Assembly (NCBI RefSeq): GCF_014203095.1
Contig: NZ_JACHIG010000006.1
Location: 62,001 to 126,000 of the forward strand
Length of the DNA: 64,000 nucleotides
Reading direction: 5' to 3'
Source of the DNA: Prosthecobacter vanneervenii
Lineage (GTDB): Bacteria; Verrucomicrobiota; Verrucomicrobiia; Verrucomicrobiales; Verrucomicrobiaceae
Of the stretch, positions 18,127 through 28,647 are shown piece after piece. The stretch's first letter is position 1. Each line of letters opens with the position of its first letter. The position numbers were made by a program, and so were the translations under genes. The notes beneath the pieces are model-generated. The model did no database searches. It worked only from the letters and a program-made list of their open reading frames with translations, and was not told where the DNA came from.

Positions 18127-19017
18127 TCACCTGTCGTTCTCAACCTTGTACACCTTCGCTCCCAATGCCGGTTCTCGTTCAGTGCTGCGCAAAGCAGGAG
18201 GAAGACCGTTCAGCAACGACAGCCATAGCTCGTGGCCACGCTTGCTTTTGGGCTGGAAGGATCGATGGCCTTCCTTGAGGTTGTCTAGATCGATGTAAGT
18301 CACCCTTGGATCAGTTTTGAAATGCTTTCCGGTGATGTCTGCCAGTCGCTGCCCCAGCATGGCGCTCAACTTTTCCTTGGCCGCCCAGCGGAGAACAGGA
18401 TCGTTAGGGTTTAGGAGCACATAAAGACGATTTGGGGCGAGTTTGGAAACCCACGTGGCGTGCTCACGGGCTGTCACCGAAGGCGAGCTCAAAACCACGT
18501 TGCTGAAGAGGCTGTCGGGCAGTCCTTGGGTTGTGCGGGCAAATTCCTCGGCCACCACTGCGCCGAGGCTATGGAAAAGCAGGGTGATGCGTACTTTTTT
18601 CCATGCCTCGTTTTCTTGTGAGACCTTCCGGACCGCGGCCACGAGGCGGGCAAAGTCAGGCGCTGCAGCTCTTGCGTTGTCTTCGGGATATCCCAATCCA
18701 GCAAAGCCTTTGGCTGCATTCCAGTGGAAAGAGACTACCTCAGCCGTGTAGTCGCTCTCCAGTCGTGGGATGATCTTGGTGTTGGACTTTGCCATCGTCC
18801 TGCCATCGCCACGACCGTGGACATACACGATTAGATTGTCGTGTTGGCGCCCTTTCATTTGAGAATACGCCTGACGAACTACGGACTCCGCCTGGGAGAC
18901 GGGCAGGGCATCCGAGCTGGACACCTGCACGGTCTGATGAAACGCGGTGCAACTCGTGAACAAGATTAGAAGCAGGGCGGACACCACCAGGCGGAATTCA
19001 GCGATGAATGAGTTCAT
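18127..19017 (-). CDS. Alpha/beta-hydrolase lipoprotein (DUF900-like)
   Basis: 296 residues. The N-terminus has a lipobox (LILFTSC, Cys23). The hydrolase domain shows LIVYVHGRGDGR (oxyanion region), then ITLLFHSLGAVVAEEFART with the nucleophile Ser150 in an FHSLG elbow, and a late histidine in LKEGHRSF. It resembles the DUF900/COG4782 group of esterase-like proteins. The elbow starts with Phe where Gly is usual. It is probably a membrane-tethered periplasmic esterase or lipase; the substrate is unknown. 266 bp without a gene separates it from the membrane protein at 17267-17860. Confidence 0.75.
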   Translation of the reverse strand: MNSFIAEFRLVVSALLLILFTSCTAFHQTVQVSSSDALPVSQAESVVRQAYSQMKGRQHDNLIVYVHGRGDGRTMAKSNTKIIPRLESDYTAEVVSFHWNAAKGFAGLGYPEDNARAAAPDFARLVAAVRKVSQENEAWKKVRITLLFHSLGAVVAEEFARTTQGLPDSLFSNVVLSSPSVTAREHATWVSKLAPNRLYVLLNPNDPVLRWAAKEKLSAMLGQRLADITGKHFKTDPRVTYIDLDNLKEGHRSFQPKSKRGHELWLSLLNGLPPALRSTEREPALGAKVYKVENDR

Positions 19018-19169
19018 GTTGCATTATCAATGAATCGCATCTGCAAGCGAATGAAAAATCGTAGGCTTATTGCGTGTATCGCTCCCGCCAAAGCAGGTTA
19101 TAGCATCTTTACACGCAAAAAGCCGGGCCGATGGGAATGCTCTCCGCCGGCACGCGGCGGTTTGTCAGC

Positions 19170-20201
19170 TTATTGAGTCTTGCGGGTCGTCTTCTTACCA
19201 GCTTTGCCATCGCTTAAAGTGAGTCGCTGCCGGGCGCGGACGACGGCTTGGTGGAGCTTTCGTTCGAGCTGCTTCTTCGGCAGCAGTTGGGTCCAGTAAG
19301 TCGCCACGTGGATGCCGCTGCTGGCGAGTTCGAGCAGCTCGACGTGCTCATCGTTCTTGCCCGCGCAGAGGATCATGCCCAGCGGCTCTTCTTCGCCCGG
19401 CTCGACGGCGTGGCGTTTCAGCCAGCCGAGATACAGCTCCATCTGCCCTTTGTCCGCCGCCTCGAAGTCGCCGAGTTTCAATTCAATAGCCACCAGCCGC
19501 TTGAGTTTCCGATGGTAGAACAGCAGATCGAGGTAGTAGTCCTTGGAATCAATCTGCATCCGCTTCTGCCGCTCCAGAAAGGCAAAGCCGATGCCGAGTT
19601 CGAGGATGAAGCTCTCCACCTCGCGCAAGATCGCCGTCTCCACGTCCTTCTCGGCATAGGTGTCTTTCAGCCCGAGGAAGTCGAGGATGTAGGGATCGCG
19701 AAAGACGAGGTCGGGCGTCAGCTTGTCCTCGCTGCGCAGGGCGGCGAGCTCCTGCTTGATGAGCTTGTCCGGCTTCTTCGAGATCGCCGTGCGCTCGTAG
19801 AGCATGGAGCCGATTTTTTTCACCAACGTGCGCACACTCCAGTTTTCCATGCGGCACATCTCGGCGTAGAAGTCCCGCTTCAGTTCATCGTCGAGGTAAA
19901 TGATCGAGCGAAAGTGGCTCCATCCCAATTTTGCACACAGCGTGTGCAAAATATCGCGATCCGGGAATGCCTCAGCGAGCTTGACCATGTGCGCCAGGTT
20001 CCGTTCACTGAACCCTCGGCCAAACTCCTTCTCCAATTGTGCACTCAGTGTGTGCAAAATCTCTTTTCCGTAATCAGCACGCTTTTCCTTCAGCACATCT
20101 GTGCGAATGCGAGTGCCGATCTCCCAATACAGGAGCGTCAGACCTGCGTTGACGGTCCGGGCAACGGCTTCGCGGGCCGTGAGGATGAGATCGCGCACCA
20201 C
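19170..20201 (-). CDS. YhcG-type PD-(D/E)XK nuclease domain protein (DUF1016)
   Basis: 343 residues from GTG 20201. The N-terminal DUF1016 domain contains ILTAREAVARTVNAGLTLLY, YWEIGTRI and the RGFSERNLAHMVKLAEAFPD segment. The C-terminal nuclease domain shows the PD-(D/E)XK core: IDSKDYYLDLLFYHRKLKRL and then LVAIELKLGDFE. Family members occur in defence islands and are predicted DNA nucleases. No ATG start is visible. The frame stays open upstream of the GTG, through an Ala/Pro-rich segment, back to a TGA at 20292-20294. That TGA ends a broken secreted-protein gene in the same frame, so the nuclease appears to have been inserted into older sequence. Confidence 0.85.
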   Translation of the reverse strand: MVRDLILTAREAVARTVNAGLTLLYWEIGTRIRTDVLKEKRADYGKEILHTLSAQLEKEFGRGFSERNLAHMVKLAEAFPDRDILHTLCAKLGWSHFRSIIYLDDELKRDFYAEMCRMENWSVRTLVKKIGSMLYERTAISKKPDKLIKQELAALRSEDKLTPDLVFRDPYILDFLGLKDTYAEKDVETAILREVESFILELGIGFAFLERQKRMQIDSKDYYLDLLFYHRKLKRLVAIELKLGDFEAADKGQMELYLGWLKRHAVEPGEEEPLGMILCAGKNDEHVELLELASSGIHVATYWTQLLPKKQLERKLHQAVVRARQRLTLSDGKAGKKTTRKTQ

Positions 20202-20291
20202 CGCAAGCAGCGGCGCGGCAGGGGCGGCGGGTTTGGGAGCGAGCGTGCGAGGCTTGGGCTTGGCGGGCAGGGCTCCGTCAGAGTAGCGCGG

Positions 20292-20588
20292 TCAGGCGGC
20301 TTCGGGAAAGGTGAATTGTCTCCGCAGTGCGGAGAGAGTCCACGTGCCATTCTCCACCGAAAACGTCGGCGCCCCAATGGCCAACCCCTTGTCCTTGCCC
20401 AGCTCCGCCCGCTCAAAGTCATCGGAAAAGAGCAGCTCCTTCTTCTTCGCCGTCGGCTCTGCGGGCTTGCGAAGCTCGCCGCTCATCTGCTTCTCTTTGG
20501 CAGCGGTAACGGCAGGCAACTTCGGCGCATCCGCGGCCTAGGTGGAGGCGGTGAGAAGGCTGGCCAAGGTGAGGAGGCGGAGGTTCAT
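20292..20588 (-). pseudogene. Broken secreted DUF1080-like gene, 5-prime fragment
   Basis: Reading from the ATG complementary to 20586-20588 gives a signal peptide MNLRLLTLASLLTAST, an in-frame amber stop (complement of 20538-20540), then AADAPKLPAVTAAKEKQMSG. After that comes KKELLFSDDFERAELGKDKG, APTFSVENGTW, and a TGA. The KKELLFSD block and the AADAPK mature start match the intact paralogue at 8306-9058. The homology stops at VENGTW, so about two thirds of the original gene is missing. The fragment is in the same frame as the YhcG gene just downstream. Confidence 0.8.
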
Positions 20589-20726
20589 GGGGGGATATAA
20601 TACAATTCCTTTGGCCTTTTGTCAGCGCATTAGGCCCAGGCGTGGGAACAGTTCGCGTGCGGAGCGTGGTCTTCCCGCGCCATTGCAGACGCTGCGAATG
20701 TAGAGGACCTCTCGGCTTCAAAGGTT

Positions 20727-21371
20727 TCATGTAGCACTCTCGTTGCCCCTTATCGGTTCGAAAGCTGTGGGTCCGTGGTCAACTGGGCTTAGCATTTTGC
20801 CACTCAAATCTTTATCGATACTAATCAACCTTTGCTCGAATTGATGTTGTAAAGCATAAACAATTCGACCGCCTGCCACTAGCTGCTTCTCAACCAATGG
20901 GATTCGCTGAGTCATAGAGCAAGTGAAGATTATTCTGTCATATAACGCAAATTGAGGCAACCCAAACAGGCCGTTTGCATTGATCACGGAGACGCTTCCG
21001 TAACCAAATCGGTGAAGCAATTCGCGTGCTGTGGCTGCTAGATTCTCATCGATCTCTACAGTATAGACTATCGCTTCCAGTTCACTCAGGACTGCGGCAT
21101 TGCATCCCAAAAATGTTCCTATTTCAAGAATACGACTTTTCGGTTGAGCTTGTAGAGCTTGCAGCGCGCGAGCCGGATGATAAAACCTTGGTAATTTGTT
21201 GGGACTATTCAGTGAATTTGGAGGCTGTCGAAATCGTGACTGTTCACTCAAGAACTTTTGGATGGGTGTTCGTTTCATGGCATCGACTATTCTTTCATCG
21301 ATGCCCTGTGACTTTAGGCATTCCCAAACTATTGGATTAATGCTGGTGTGTTCGAAGTCTGGGGGCGTCAT
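20727..21371 (-). CDS. PCMT-like SAM-dependent methyltransferase
   Basis: 214 residues. It has the protein-L-isoaspartate methyltransferase layout: a PARALQALQAQPKSRILEIG segment carrying motif I (LEIGTFLGCNAAVLSEL), VYTVEIDENLAATARELLH (acidic ribose ligand), and YDRIIFTCSMTQRIPLVEKQ followed by LVAGGRIVYALQ. The PCMT substrate motif is altered, so repair of isoaspartate is uncertain. GC content is lower than in the flanking genes. It is read in the same direction as the HEPN and DUF262 genes, 172 bp downstream of HEPN, and may belong to the same acquired cassette. Confidence 0.75.
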   Translation of the reverse strand: MTPPDFEHTSINPIVWECLKSQGIDERIVDAMKRTPIQKFLSEQSRFRQPPNSLNSPNKLPRFYHPARALQALQAQPKSRILEIGTFLGCNAAVLSELEAIVYTVEIDENLAATARELLHRFGYGSVSVINANGLFGLPQFALYDRIIFTCSMTQRIPLVEKQLVAGGRIVYALQHQFEQRLISIDKDLSGKMLSPVDHGPTAFEPIRGNESAT

Positions 21372-21543
21372 GGGATTATCCTATTCGTTTCGTCATGACG
21401 GTCCAAACAATTTCGATATCCGATGCTCTGCGAGTCATTTTATTTGTTGCCCATCGAAGGCGCAGCAAATGGTCATGGTGACGAGAAGGCAAGGGGGCTG
21501 CGGATAGAACTGTCGACGGGTCAGAGTAGAATGATTCCAGAGG

Positions 21544-22359
21544 TCAGCTTTTCTTGGGGCCAATTGGTTTGACTTTTGGTAGTTTGGCTTCCACTAAATC
21601 GATCAAGTTTGGACTAAATATTCGAAAGAAGGCTACGTATGAGTTTACAGTATTTTCATCAACTCCAGAGCTGTTCTCGCCTGTATGGGAGATGCGATTC
21701 CGAATTCGTATAAGTTCTCCGAGTTTATTTGATGCAGCGGTCCCAGTGGCTCTTGGTCCTTTAGTTCCAAACATGGCCTCAAAAGTCTTTATCCGGCCAA
21801 AATAATCCCAATCTAACGTGATTCCGATAGAGCGAAAAACCTCGCTCAGATGTGCAGGTGTCAAATTGGTGATAAACATCGCAAATGCCTCGGCGTTTAG
21901 GGTAAATGTGCTTGCGCCCAAGTTGCATGAAGCGAGCTGTGCCGAGAGTTTTTGGGTGTCGATCGACAAATGATCCGGCGGTTCCTTAAACGAGCACAAT
22001 GCACGCCCCGTAAAAAAGATGTTCTGAACTCGGATGCTCTGAGAAAGCTCATCGAACTTCGGAGCCGAAGAATTGATGTGAATCACAGATTCTTCGACAA
22101 TTCGTCTGACAAGTTTCTCGAAAGCACCTGAGATTACAACTATCAGCCCTCGACAAAGGTGCGCAGTATTGACATCCTTGAATTCGGTAAAAGCTTTGAC
22201 CAACTGCTCTAGATCGCCGTGCAGATATTCGCGATTTACAACTGGGCTGAGCCGTGGGCGAAGCTTGCTGGCCAAAGCCGCGAATCGAACTGAGGAATCG
22301 ATCTCATCGAGAGTGAGCTCAAATTCGCGAATGGCAGCGCTCGCTAATGAAGAGGCCAT
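21544..22359 (-). CDS. HEPN-domain protein (putative RNase)
   Basis: 271 residues. The late part carries the HEPN signature R-x4-H (RNRISH, Arg220 to His225) after LGELIRI. An N-terminal helical region (MASSLASAAIREFELTLDEI) and AHLCRGLIVVISGAFEKLVR resemble the RiboL-PSP-HEPN/MAE_28990 group. HEPN proteins are often metal-independent RNases in abortive-infection and toxin systems. Its start codon follows the DUF262 stop with no spacer base, so the two are surely cotranscribed. RNase activity and a defence role are inference from family and context. Confidence 0.78.
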   Translation of the reverse strand: MASSLASAAIREFELTLDEIDSSVRFAALASKLRPRLSPVVNREYLHGDLEQLVKAFTEFKDVNTAHLCRGLIVVISGAFEKLVRRIVEESVIHINSSAPKFDELSQSIRVQNIFFTGRALCSFKEPPDHLSIDTQKLSAQLASCNLGASTFTLNAEAFAMFITNLTPAHLSEVFRSIGITLDWDYFGRIKTFEAMFGTKGPRATGTAASNKLGELIRIRNRISHTGENSSGVDENTVNSYVAFFRIFSPNLIDLVEAKLPKVKPIGPKKS

Positions 22360-23508
22360 TTAGCAATGATTTGTGAATATGTCGTCGACTATAGAGAGGC
22401 GTTCTTTGATTGCCGCTGCCGTGTTTGGCCTTCCGACAACTATTTCATAGGTCTCTGGATCGGAGAGGGCTGCTTCCAAGTTCTTGACGATTTTTGTCCG
22501 ATTGGAAACAAGTCGGCTTTTTGATTCTAAATGCCGTTCGGAGGCGACCATAACCGCATCAAAAAGTGGCTGGGATAGCCGCCACTTGCCACTTTGAATG
22601 TCTTTGGCCTGAAAGGTTCGCGTTCCAAAAATGTGGTGCGCGAGATCTAGGCTGCTAATGAACGATGATTTCATGGCGTCGATCTCCGAACTCGATGCTT
22701 CGCGGTGTGACGCCATGCAGTCATCCAGCATGCTGCGCACAGAACCTTTAATTGCTGATGGACGACGGAATGCGAAAAAGCGCAGAACGATTTCACAGTC
22801 TGTCATCCGCTTGAAAAGCTTGTTCTCAGCCAAGTCAGTATTGATGAAGCCATCGTCTTTCTTGTAATGCTCGTCGTAAGGCGGAATTTCCCATATCTGA
22901 TCAAATAGCCGATTTCCAGCTAACTCGATTAACATTTCGTTGAAGGGACCTGAGTAGAGCGAGTTTCGCAGTTCTTGTGCATTCAACTGTTGACCTCCTG
23001 TATTCAGACGTTCGAAGACAGTTCTCCTGATAAAGTTCACCTCACTCGCACTCGAAGCGCTTTCTGCGAGCAAAACATTCGCCGAGATGCGGCGGCGGTC
23101 CAAGCCGCTCCTAATTCTCGGTGGGCATTGTTGATAAGTGTAGCCGTTTAATGCAGACCAAGTCTCGAGGCCAGTCAGCTTGAGTTGGTTCTCATAGAAC
23201 TCGACAATAGCATTCAATCTCTGCTGTCCGTCCATGACCTCATATCGACTGAGGTCCGTCTCGTATAAAAACACTGGTGGCACCGGAATGTTCATGAGCA
23301 GTGACTCAATGAACAATGATTTCTTTCTTCGATCCCAGACCAGACGCCTTTGATACTCGGGGCGCAAGTTAATCCATTTTTTTTGCCTTACGAAATCAAT
23401 GATCTGGGGCAACAGAAAATCGCTTCGCTCCTGCGTGAGTCTGTATTGGCCTGAGTCGTAGATGTCCTCTATCTGCTTTGGCGTGAGTTTTGCCTTCTTG
23501 GTAGCCAT
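22360..23508 (-). CDS. DUF262 (ParB/GmrSD-N-like) protein
   Basis: 382 residues from the ATG complementary to 23506-23508. The DUF262 domain is clear: RPEYQRRLVWDRRKKSLFIE, PVPPVFLYE, then the DGQQR motif (Asp93-Arg97) in EVMDGQQRLNAIVEFY, and FERLNTGGQQLNAQELRNSL. DUF262 is the NTP-using N-terminal domain of GmrSD-type restriction enzymes and SspE. The DUF1524 HNH nuclease domain is absent; the C-terminal 180 residues are helical and unassigned. A HEPN gene abuts it, suggesting that the effector is supplied by the partner. Low GC and a flanking YhcG gene support an acquired defence cassette. Confidence 0.82.
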   Translation of the reverse strand: MATKKAKLTPKQIEDIYDSGQYRLTQERSDFLLPQIIDFVRQKKWINLRPEYQRRLVWDRRKKSLFIESLLMNIPVPPVFLYETDLSRYEVMDGQQRLNAIVEFYENQLKLTGLETWSALNGYTYQQCPPRIRSGLDRRRISANVLLAESASSASEVNFIRRTVFERLNTGGQQLNAQELRNSLYSGPFNEMLIELAGNRLFDQIWEIPPYDEHYKKDDGFINTDLAENKLFKRMTDCEIVLRFFAFRRPSAIKGSVRSMLDDCMASHREASSSEIDAMKSSFISSLDLAHHIFGTRTFQAKDIQSGKWRLSQPLFDAVMVASERHLESKSRLVSNRTKIVKNLEAALSDPETYEIVVGRPNTAAAIKERLSIVDDIFTNHC

Positions 23509-23537
23509 AATTCTACAGGGGTATATTTCCTTGCGTG

Positions 23538-25668
<2,131 letters not shown>

Positions 25669-25974
25669 GTCGTGATGTGGGGGGATTGTCGGGGTGGCAG
25701 GCCGAAGGTCAAGGGGAAGTGGCGGGGCGGGGGAGTTTGCGGTGGGCCGCCGGGGCCTCCTCGATCCTCCAAAGCTGCACCCGCCAGGGAATCGCGCATG
25801 ACCCGTGCGCAGCGACACGCGACTGGAGATAATCTTTGGCTCTGATCTTCAATCTCATACCCTTCCTCTGGGTGCATGAGTCCCCCCACGGACTGAAATT
25901 ACTGAGGAGGAAAAGGCTAGAAAGTCGTTGTTAGGTTATAAAAATTATAGTAAACTTAGGTGTTCTATCAGCCG
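25669..25974. other. Gene-free region between the thiC leader and the PEP-CTERM gene
   Basis: About 300 bp. The left half is GC-rich and should hold the thiC promoter reading leftwards. The right part (about 25910-25960) is AT-rich and probably holds the promoter for the rightward PEP-CTERM gene; it contains a run with taaaaattatagtaaa. I see no terminator hairpin, repeat or RNA gene here. Confidence 0.5.
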
Positions 25975-27333
25975 ATGTTGCGTTTCCGCCCCCCAGTTAC
26001 CAGCGCGATGGCAGCCGTGGGACTGCTATTGATGGCGGTCCCGACGGTGCGTGGGGACATTGTTTCGGACTGGAACTCCCTGGCGCTGAGCCAGATGACC
26101 GGCATGGAGGCCCCCCAGGTGGCGCATGATCTCGCGATCCTCGATCTGGCGATGTACAACGCGATCGAGAGCCTGCAGACCAACTACGTGCCTTACAGCT
26201 ACGGCGGCTACGCAGATCCCGGCGCAGGGCCCACGGGGGCGGATTACCAGGCGGCGATGATTTCTGCGGCCAATACGGTGATGCAGAATCTCTACCCGGG
26301 CTCCAGCAGCAGCTTCACCACCCTCTACAACAACGGCCTCAGTGCCATCGCAGACGGCAATGCCAAGACGGACGGCATCGGCTGGGGCGTTTCCATTGGA
26401 AACAATCTCCTGAGCTGGCGTGCTACGGACGGCTCCTCGGCTGCGAGCAGCACGCCCTACTCGCCGGTGGGCCTCATCGGCTACTGGCAGCAGACCTCCG
26501 CTGCGGCTCCGGTGCTGCCGGGCTGGGGCAGCGTGGGTGCCTTTGCCATCCCCAACACCGCCTCCTACATGACGACGCTGCCGGGCGGCACACTCACTGC
26601 CTACCTGCAGTCCAGCCAGTATGCGGCAGACTACAACCAGGTGCAGGCCCTGGGCTCAAACTTCAGCGCCACACGCACCTCCGACCAGACGAATCAGGCC
26701 TACTTCTGGGCCGCCGGGGACAACACCGTGAAGATCACGGGCATGTGGAACCAGATCGCGCAGACGGTGGCCAGCACTGCCGGGCTCAACACCGCAGACA
26801 CCGTGCGCCTCATGGCCACGCTGAATGTGGCCATGGCAGATGCCAGCACCGCAGCCATGGCCACGAGCTATGATCAGCAGTTCTGGCGGCCAGAAACAGC
26901 GATCGCCAACGGGGACATCGATGGCAACTCGAGCACGAATGTGGATTCCTCCTGGGCACCGCTCATCGCCTCGCCCTCGCTGCCGGAGTATGTGTCCCTC
27001 GGGGCCACCATCAGCCAGGCCGCTGCCACCGTGCTGGCCTCCTATCTGGGAGACAGTGTGTCCTTCAGCCTGGGCAGCGACATCAATGGAGACGGCCACA
27101 TCGACCTGACACGCCACTTCACCAGCTTCAGTCAGGCAGCCACTGAAGCTGGAATGGCGGGCGTGTATGGCGGCACTCAGTTCATGACCTCCGTGACCGA
27201 TGGCCAGGCCATCGGTGCCAATGTGGCCAACTACGTGATGGGCAACAACTTTGCCCTCGTGCCCGAGCCCGCAGGCGCCGTGCTGGTGCTGCTGGGTGGT
27301 GCGATGCTGCTGGGCACACGAAGGAGAAGATAA
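25975..27333 (+). CDS. PEP-CTERM protein with degraded vanadium-haloperoxidase fold
   Basis: 452 residues from ATG 25975 (a GTG at 25960 is in frame). A signal peptide is followed by a helical PAP2/haloperoxidase-like domain and a C-terminal PEP-CTERM sorting signal (VPEPAGAVLVLLGG, then a basic RRRR tail). The haloperoxidase landmarks are recognisable: ARLMATLNVAMAD-type helix, FWRPETAI (303-310), and EYVSLGAT (338-345). But the catalytic residues have changed: the Lys before FWRP is Ser, the SGH motif reads SLG, and the SRxxGGxHF motif reads AGVYGGTQF. Vanadate binding is therefore unlikely. PEP-CTERM proteins are cut and anchored or exported by an exosortase, which is not in this window. 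Confidence 0.82.
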   Translation: MLRFRPPVTSAMAAVGLLLMAVPTVRGDIVSDWNSLALSQMTGMEAPQVAHDLAILDLAMYNAIESLQTNYVPYSYGGYADPGAGPTGADYQAAMISAANTVMQNLYPGSSSSFTTLYNNGLSAIADGNAKTDGIGWGVSIGNNLLSWRATDGSSAASSTPYSPVGLIGYWQQTSAAAPVLPGWGSVGAFAIPNTASYMTTLPGGTLTAYLQSSQYAADYNQVQALGSNFSATRTSDQTNQAYFWAAGDNTVKITGMWNQIAQTVASTAGLNTADTVRLMATLNVAMADASTAAMATSYDQQFWRPETAIANGDIDGNSSTNVDSSWAPLIASPSLPEYVSLGATISQAAATVLASYLGDSVSFSLGSDINGDGHIDLTRHFTSFSQAATEAGMAGVYGGTQFMTSVTDGQAIGANVANYVMGNNFALVPEPAGAVLVLLGGAMLLGTRRRR

Positions 27334-27407
27334 AAGCGCGGGCCGCATCCGAGGTTTCGTTTTTTAAATCACGGGTAGATGTGGCGCGGCTGGCGCGTTG
27401 TTTTGCG

Positions 27408-28595
27408 ATGCACCGATTCTTCTGCACCGCGCTTTCCTCCCTCCTGCTGTTTCCCGCCCTGCTCCCTGCGCTGGACGCAGCCAAGCTGGCCGCCATTCAT
27501 CCGGCGATGGAGGCTGCGGTAAAGGCGAAGCAGGCGGCAGGCATCGTCACGCTGGTGATGGAAAAGGGCAAAGTGGTGCACCACGATGCTGCAGGCATGG
27601 CCGATGTGGCCAAAGGTCGCGCGATGGAAAAAGACGCGCTCTTCTGGATCGCGTCGATGACGAAATCCATTAATGGCTCCGCTGTGATGGTGCTGGTGGA
27701 CGAGGGCAAACTCTCGCTCGATGAGCCCGCCTCAAAGTGGCTGCCGGAACTGGGAAAGGTAAAGCTGGCCGATGGCAGCGCACCGGAAAAGCCCATCACC
27801 CTGCGCATGCTGCTCAGCCACACGGCAGGCATCGCCTTTCCACGCCGTGCACCGTCAGACGGAGCCATCTCGCTGAAGGCCTATGTGGCCTCTCTGCTCA
27901 AGACCCCGCTGGCCTTTCAGCCCGGCAGTGCCTACGAGTACGGCTTTGGGCCCACCGTGGCCGGACGCATCATCGAGCTGGTTTCGGGCATGAAGTATGA
28001 CGCCTTTTTGCAGGCAAAAATCTTCGCACCGCTGGGCATGAAGGACACGATGTTCAATCCCGACGACGCACACCGCGCACGCATCGCCCGCACCTACAAG
28101 ATGGATGACGAGACGCATGAGCTGGTGCCGGGCTACAACCCCTTTGTGACCAGCGATGCCAGCGTGACGCACATGGTGGAGCCCTCGGGCGGTCTCTTTT
28201 CCACCGCTGCGGACATGGGGCGCTTTTATTCCATGATCGCCAACGGCGGCGAGCTGGACGGCGTGCGCGTGCTCTCGGAAAAATCCGTCAAAGACATGAC
28301 CGCGCCTGTGAGTGCCAGCGGCAAGATGCTGAACTACGCCTGCGGCTGGCAGGTGAACATTGAGACACAGCGTGTGAACTCCCAGATGCCGGTGGGCAGC
28401 TTTGGCCACGGCGGCGCCTTTGCCACGAATGGCTGCATCGATCCGCAGAGCGGCATCGTCACGGTTTACATGGTGCAGAACGTTTTGGTGCCAGATAGCG
28501 GCAAGCCTAAGGATGCCTTTCAGCATCTTGTCATGGAGGCGGCAGGCATCACAGTGAAGCCCGTGGCTACAGTGGCAAAGAAGACAAAGCCGTAA
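27408..28595 (+). CDS. Secreted beta-lactamase-family serine hydrolase
   Basis: 395 residues from ATG 27408 (GTG 27381 is in frame). After a signal peptide (MHRFFCTALSSLLLFPALLP) the class C beta-lactamase/EstB fold is clear. The nucleophile lies in SMTK (Ser83, Lys86), a tyrosine motif in SAYEYGFG, and the last motif in GHGGAFATNG replacing KTG. LRMLLSHTAGI is the usual conserved helix. Such proteins act as esterases, transacylases or D-Ala peptidases; true beta-lactamase activity is unlikely from the motifs. Probably periplasmic. It is monocistronic between the PEP-CTERM gene and the dismutase gene. Confidence 0.88.
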   Translation: MHRFFCTALSSLLLFPALLPALDAAKLAAIHPAMEAAVKAKQAAGIVTLVMEKGKVVHHDAAGMADVAKGRAMEKDALFWIASMTKSINGSAVMVLVDEGKLSLDEPASKWLPELGKVKLADGSAPEKPITLRMLLSHTAGIAFPRRAPSDGAISLKAYVASLLKTPLAFQPGSAYEYGFGPTVAGRIIELVSGMKYDAFLQAKIFAPLGMKDTMFNPDDAHRARIARTYKMDDETHELVPGYNPFVTSDASVTHMVEPSGGLFSTAADMGRFYSMIANGGELDGVRVLSEKSVKDMTAPVSASGKMLNYACGWQVNIETQRVNSQMPVGSFGHGGAFATNGCIDPQSGIVTVYMVQNVLVPDSGKPKDAFQHLVMEAAGITVKPVATVAKKTKP

Positions 28596-28647
28596 GCTGA
28601 ATTTTGCATCCATAGGGTGCGGAACTTGCTTGCTGCTAGAGGCTTCA

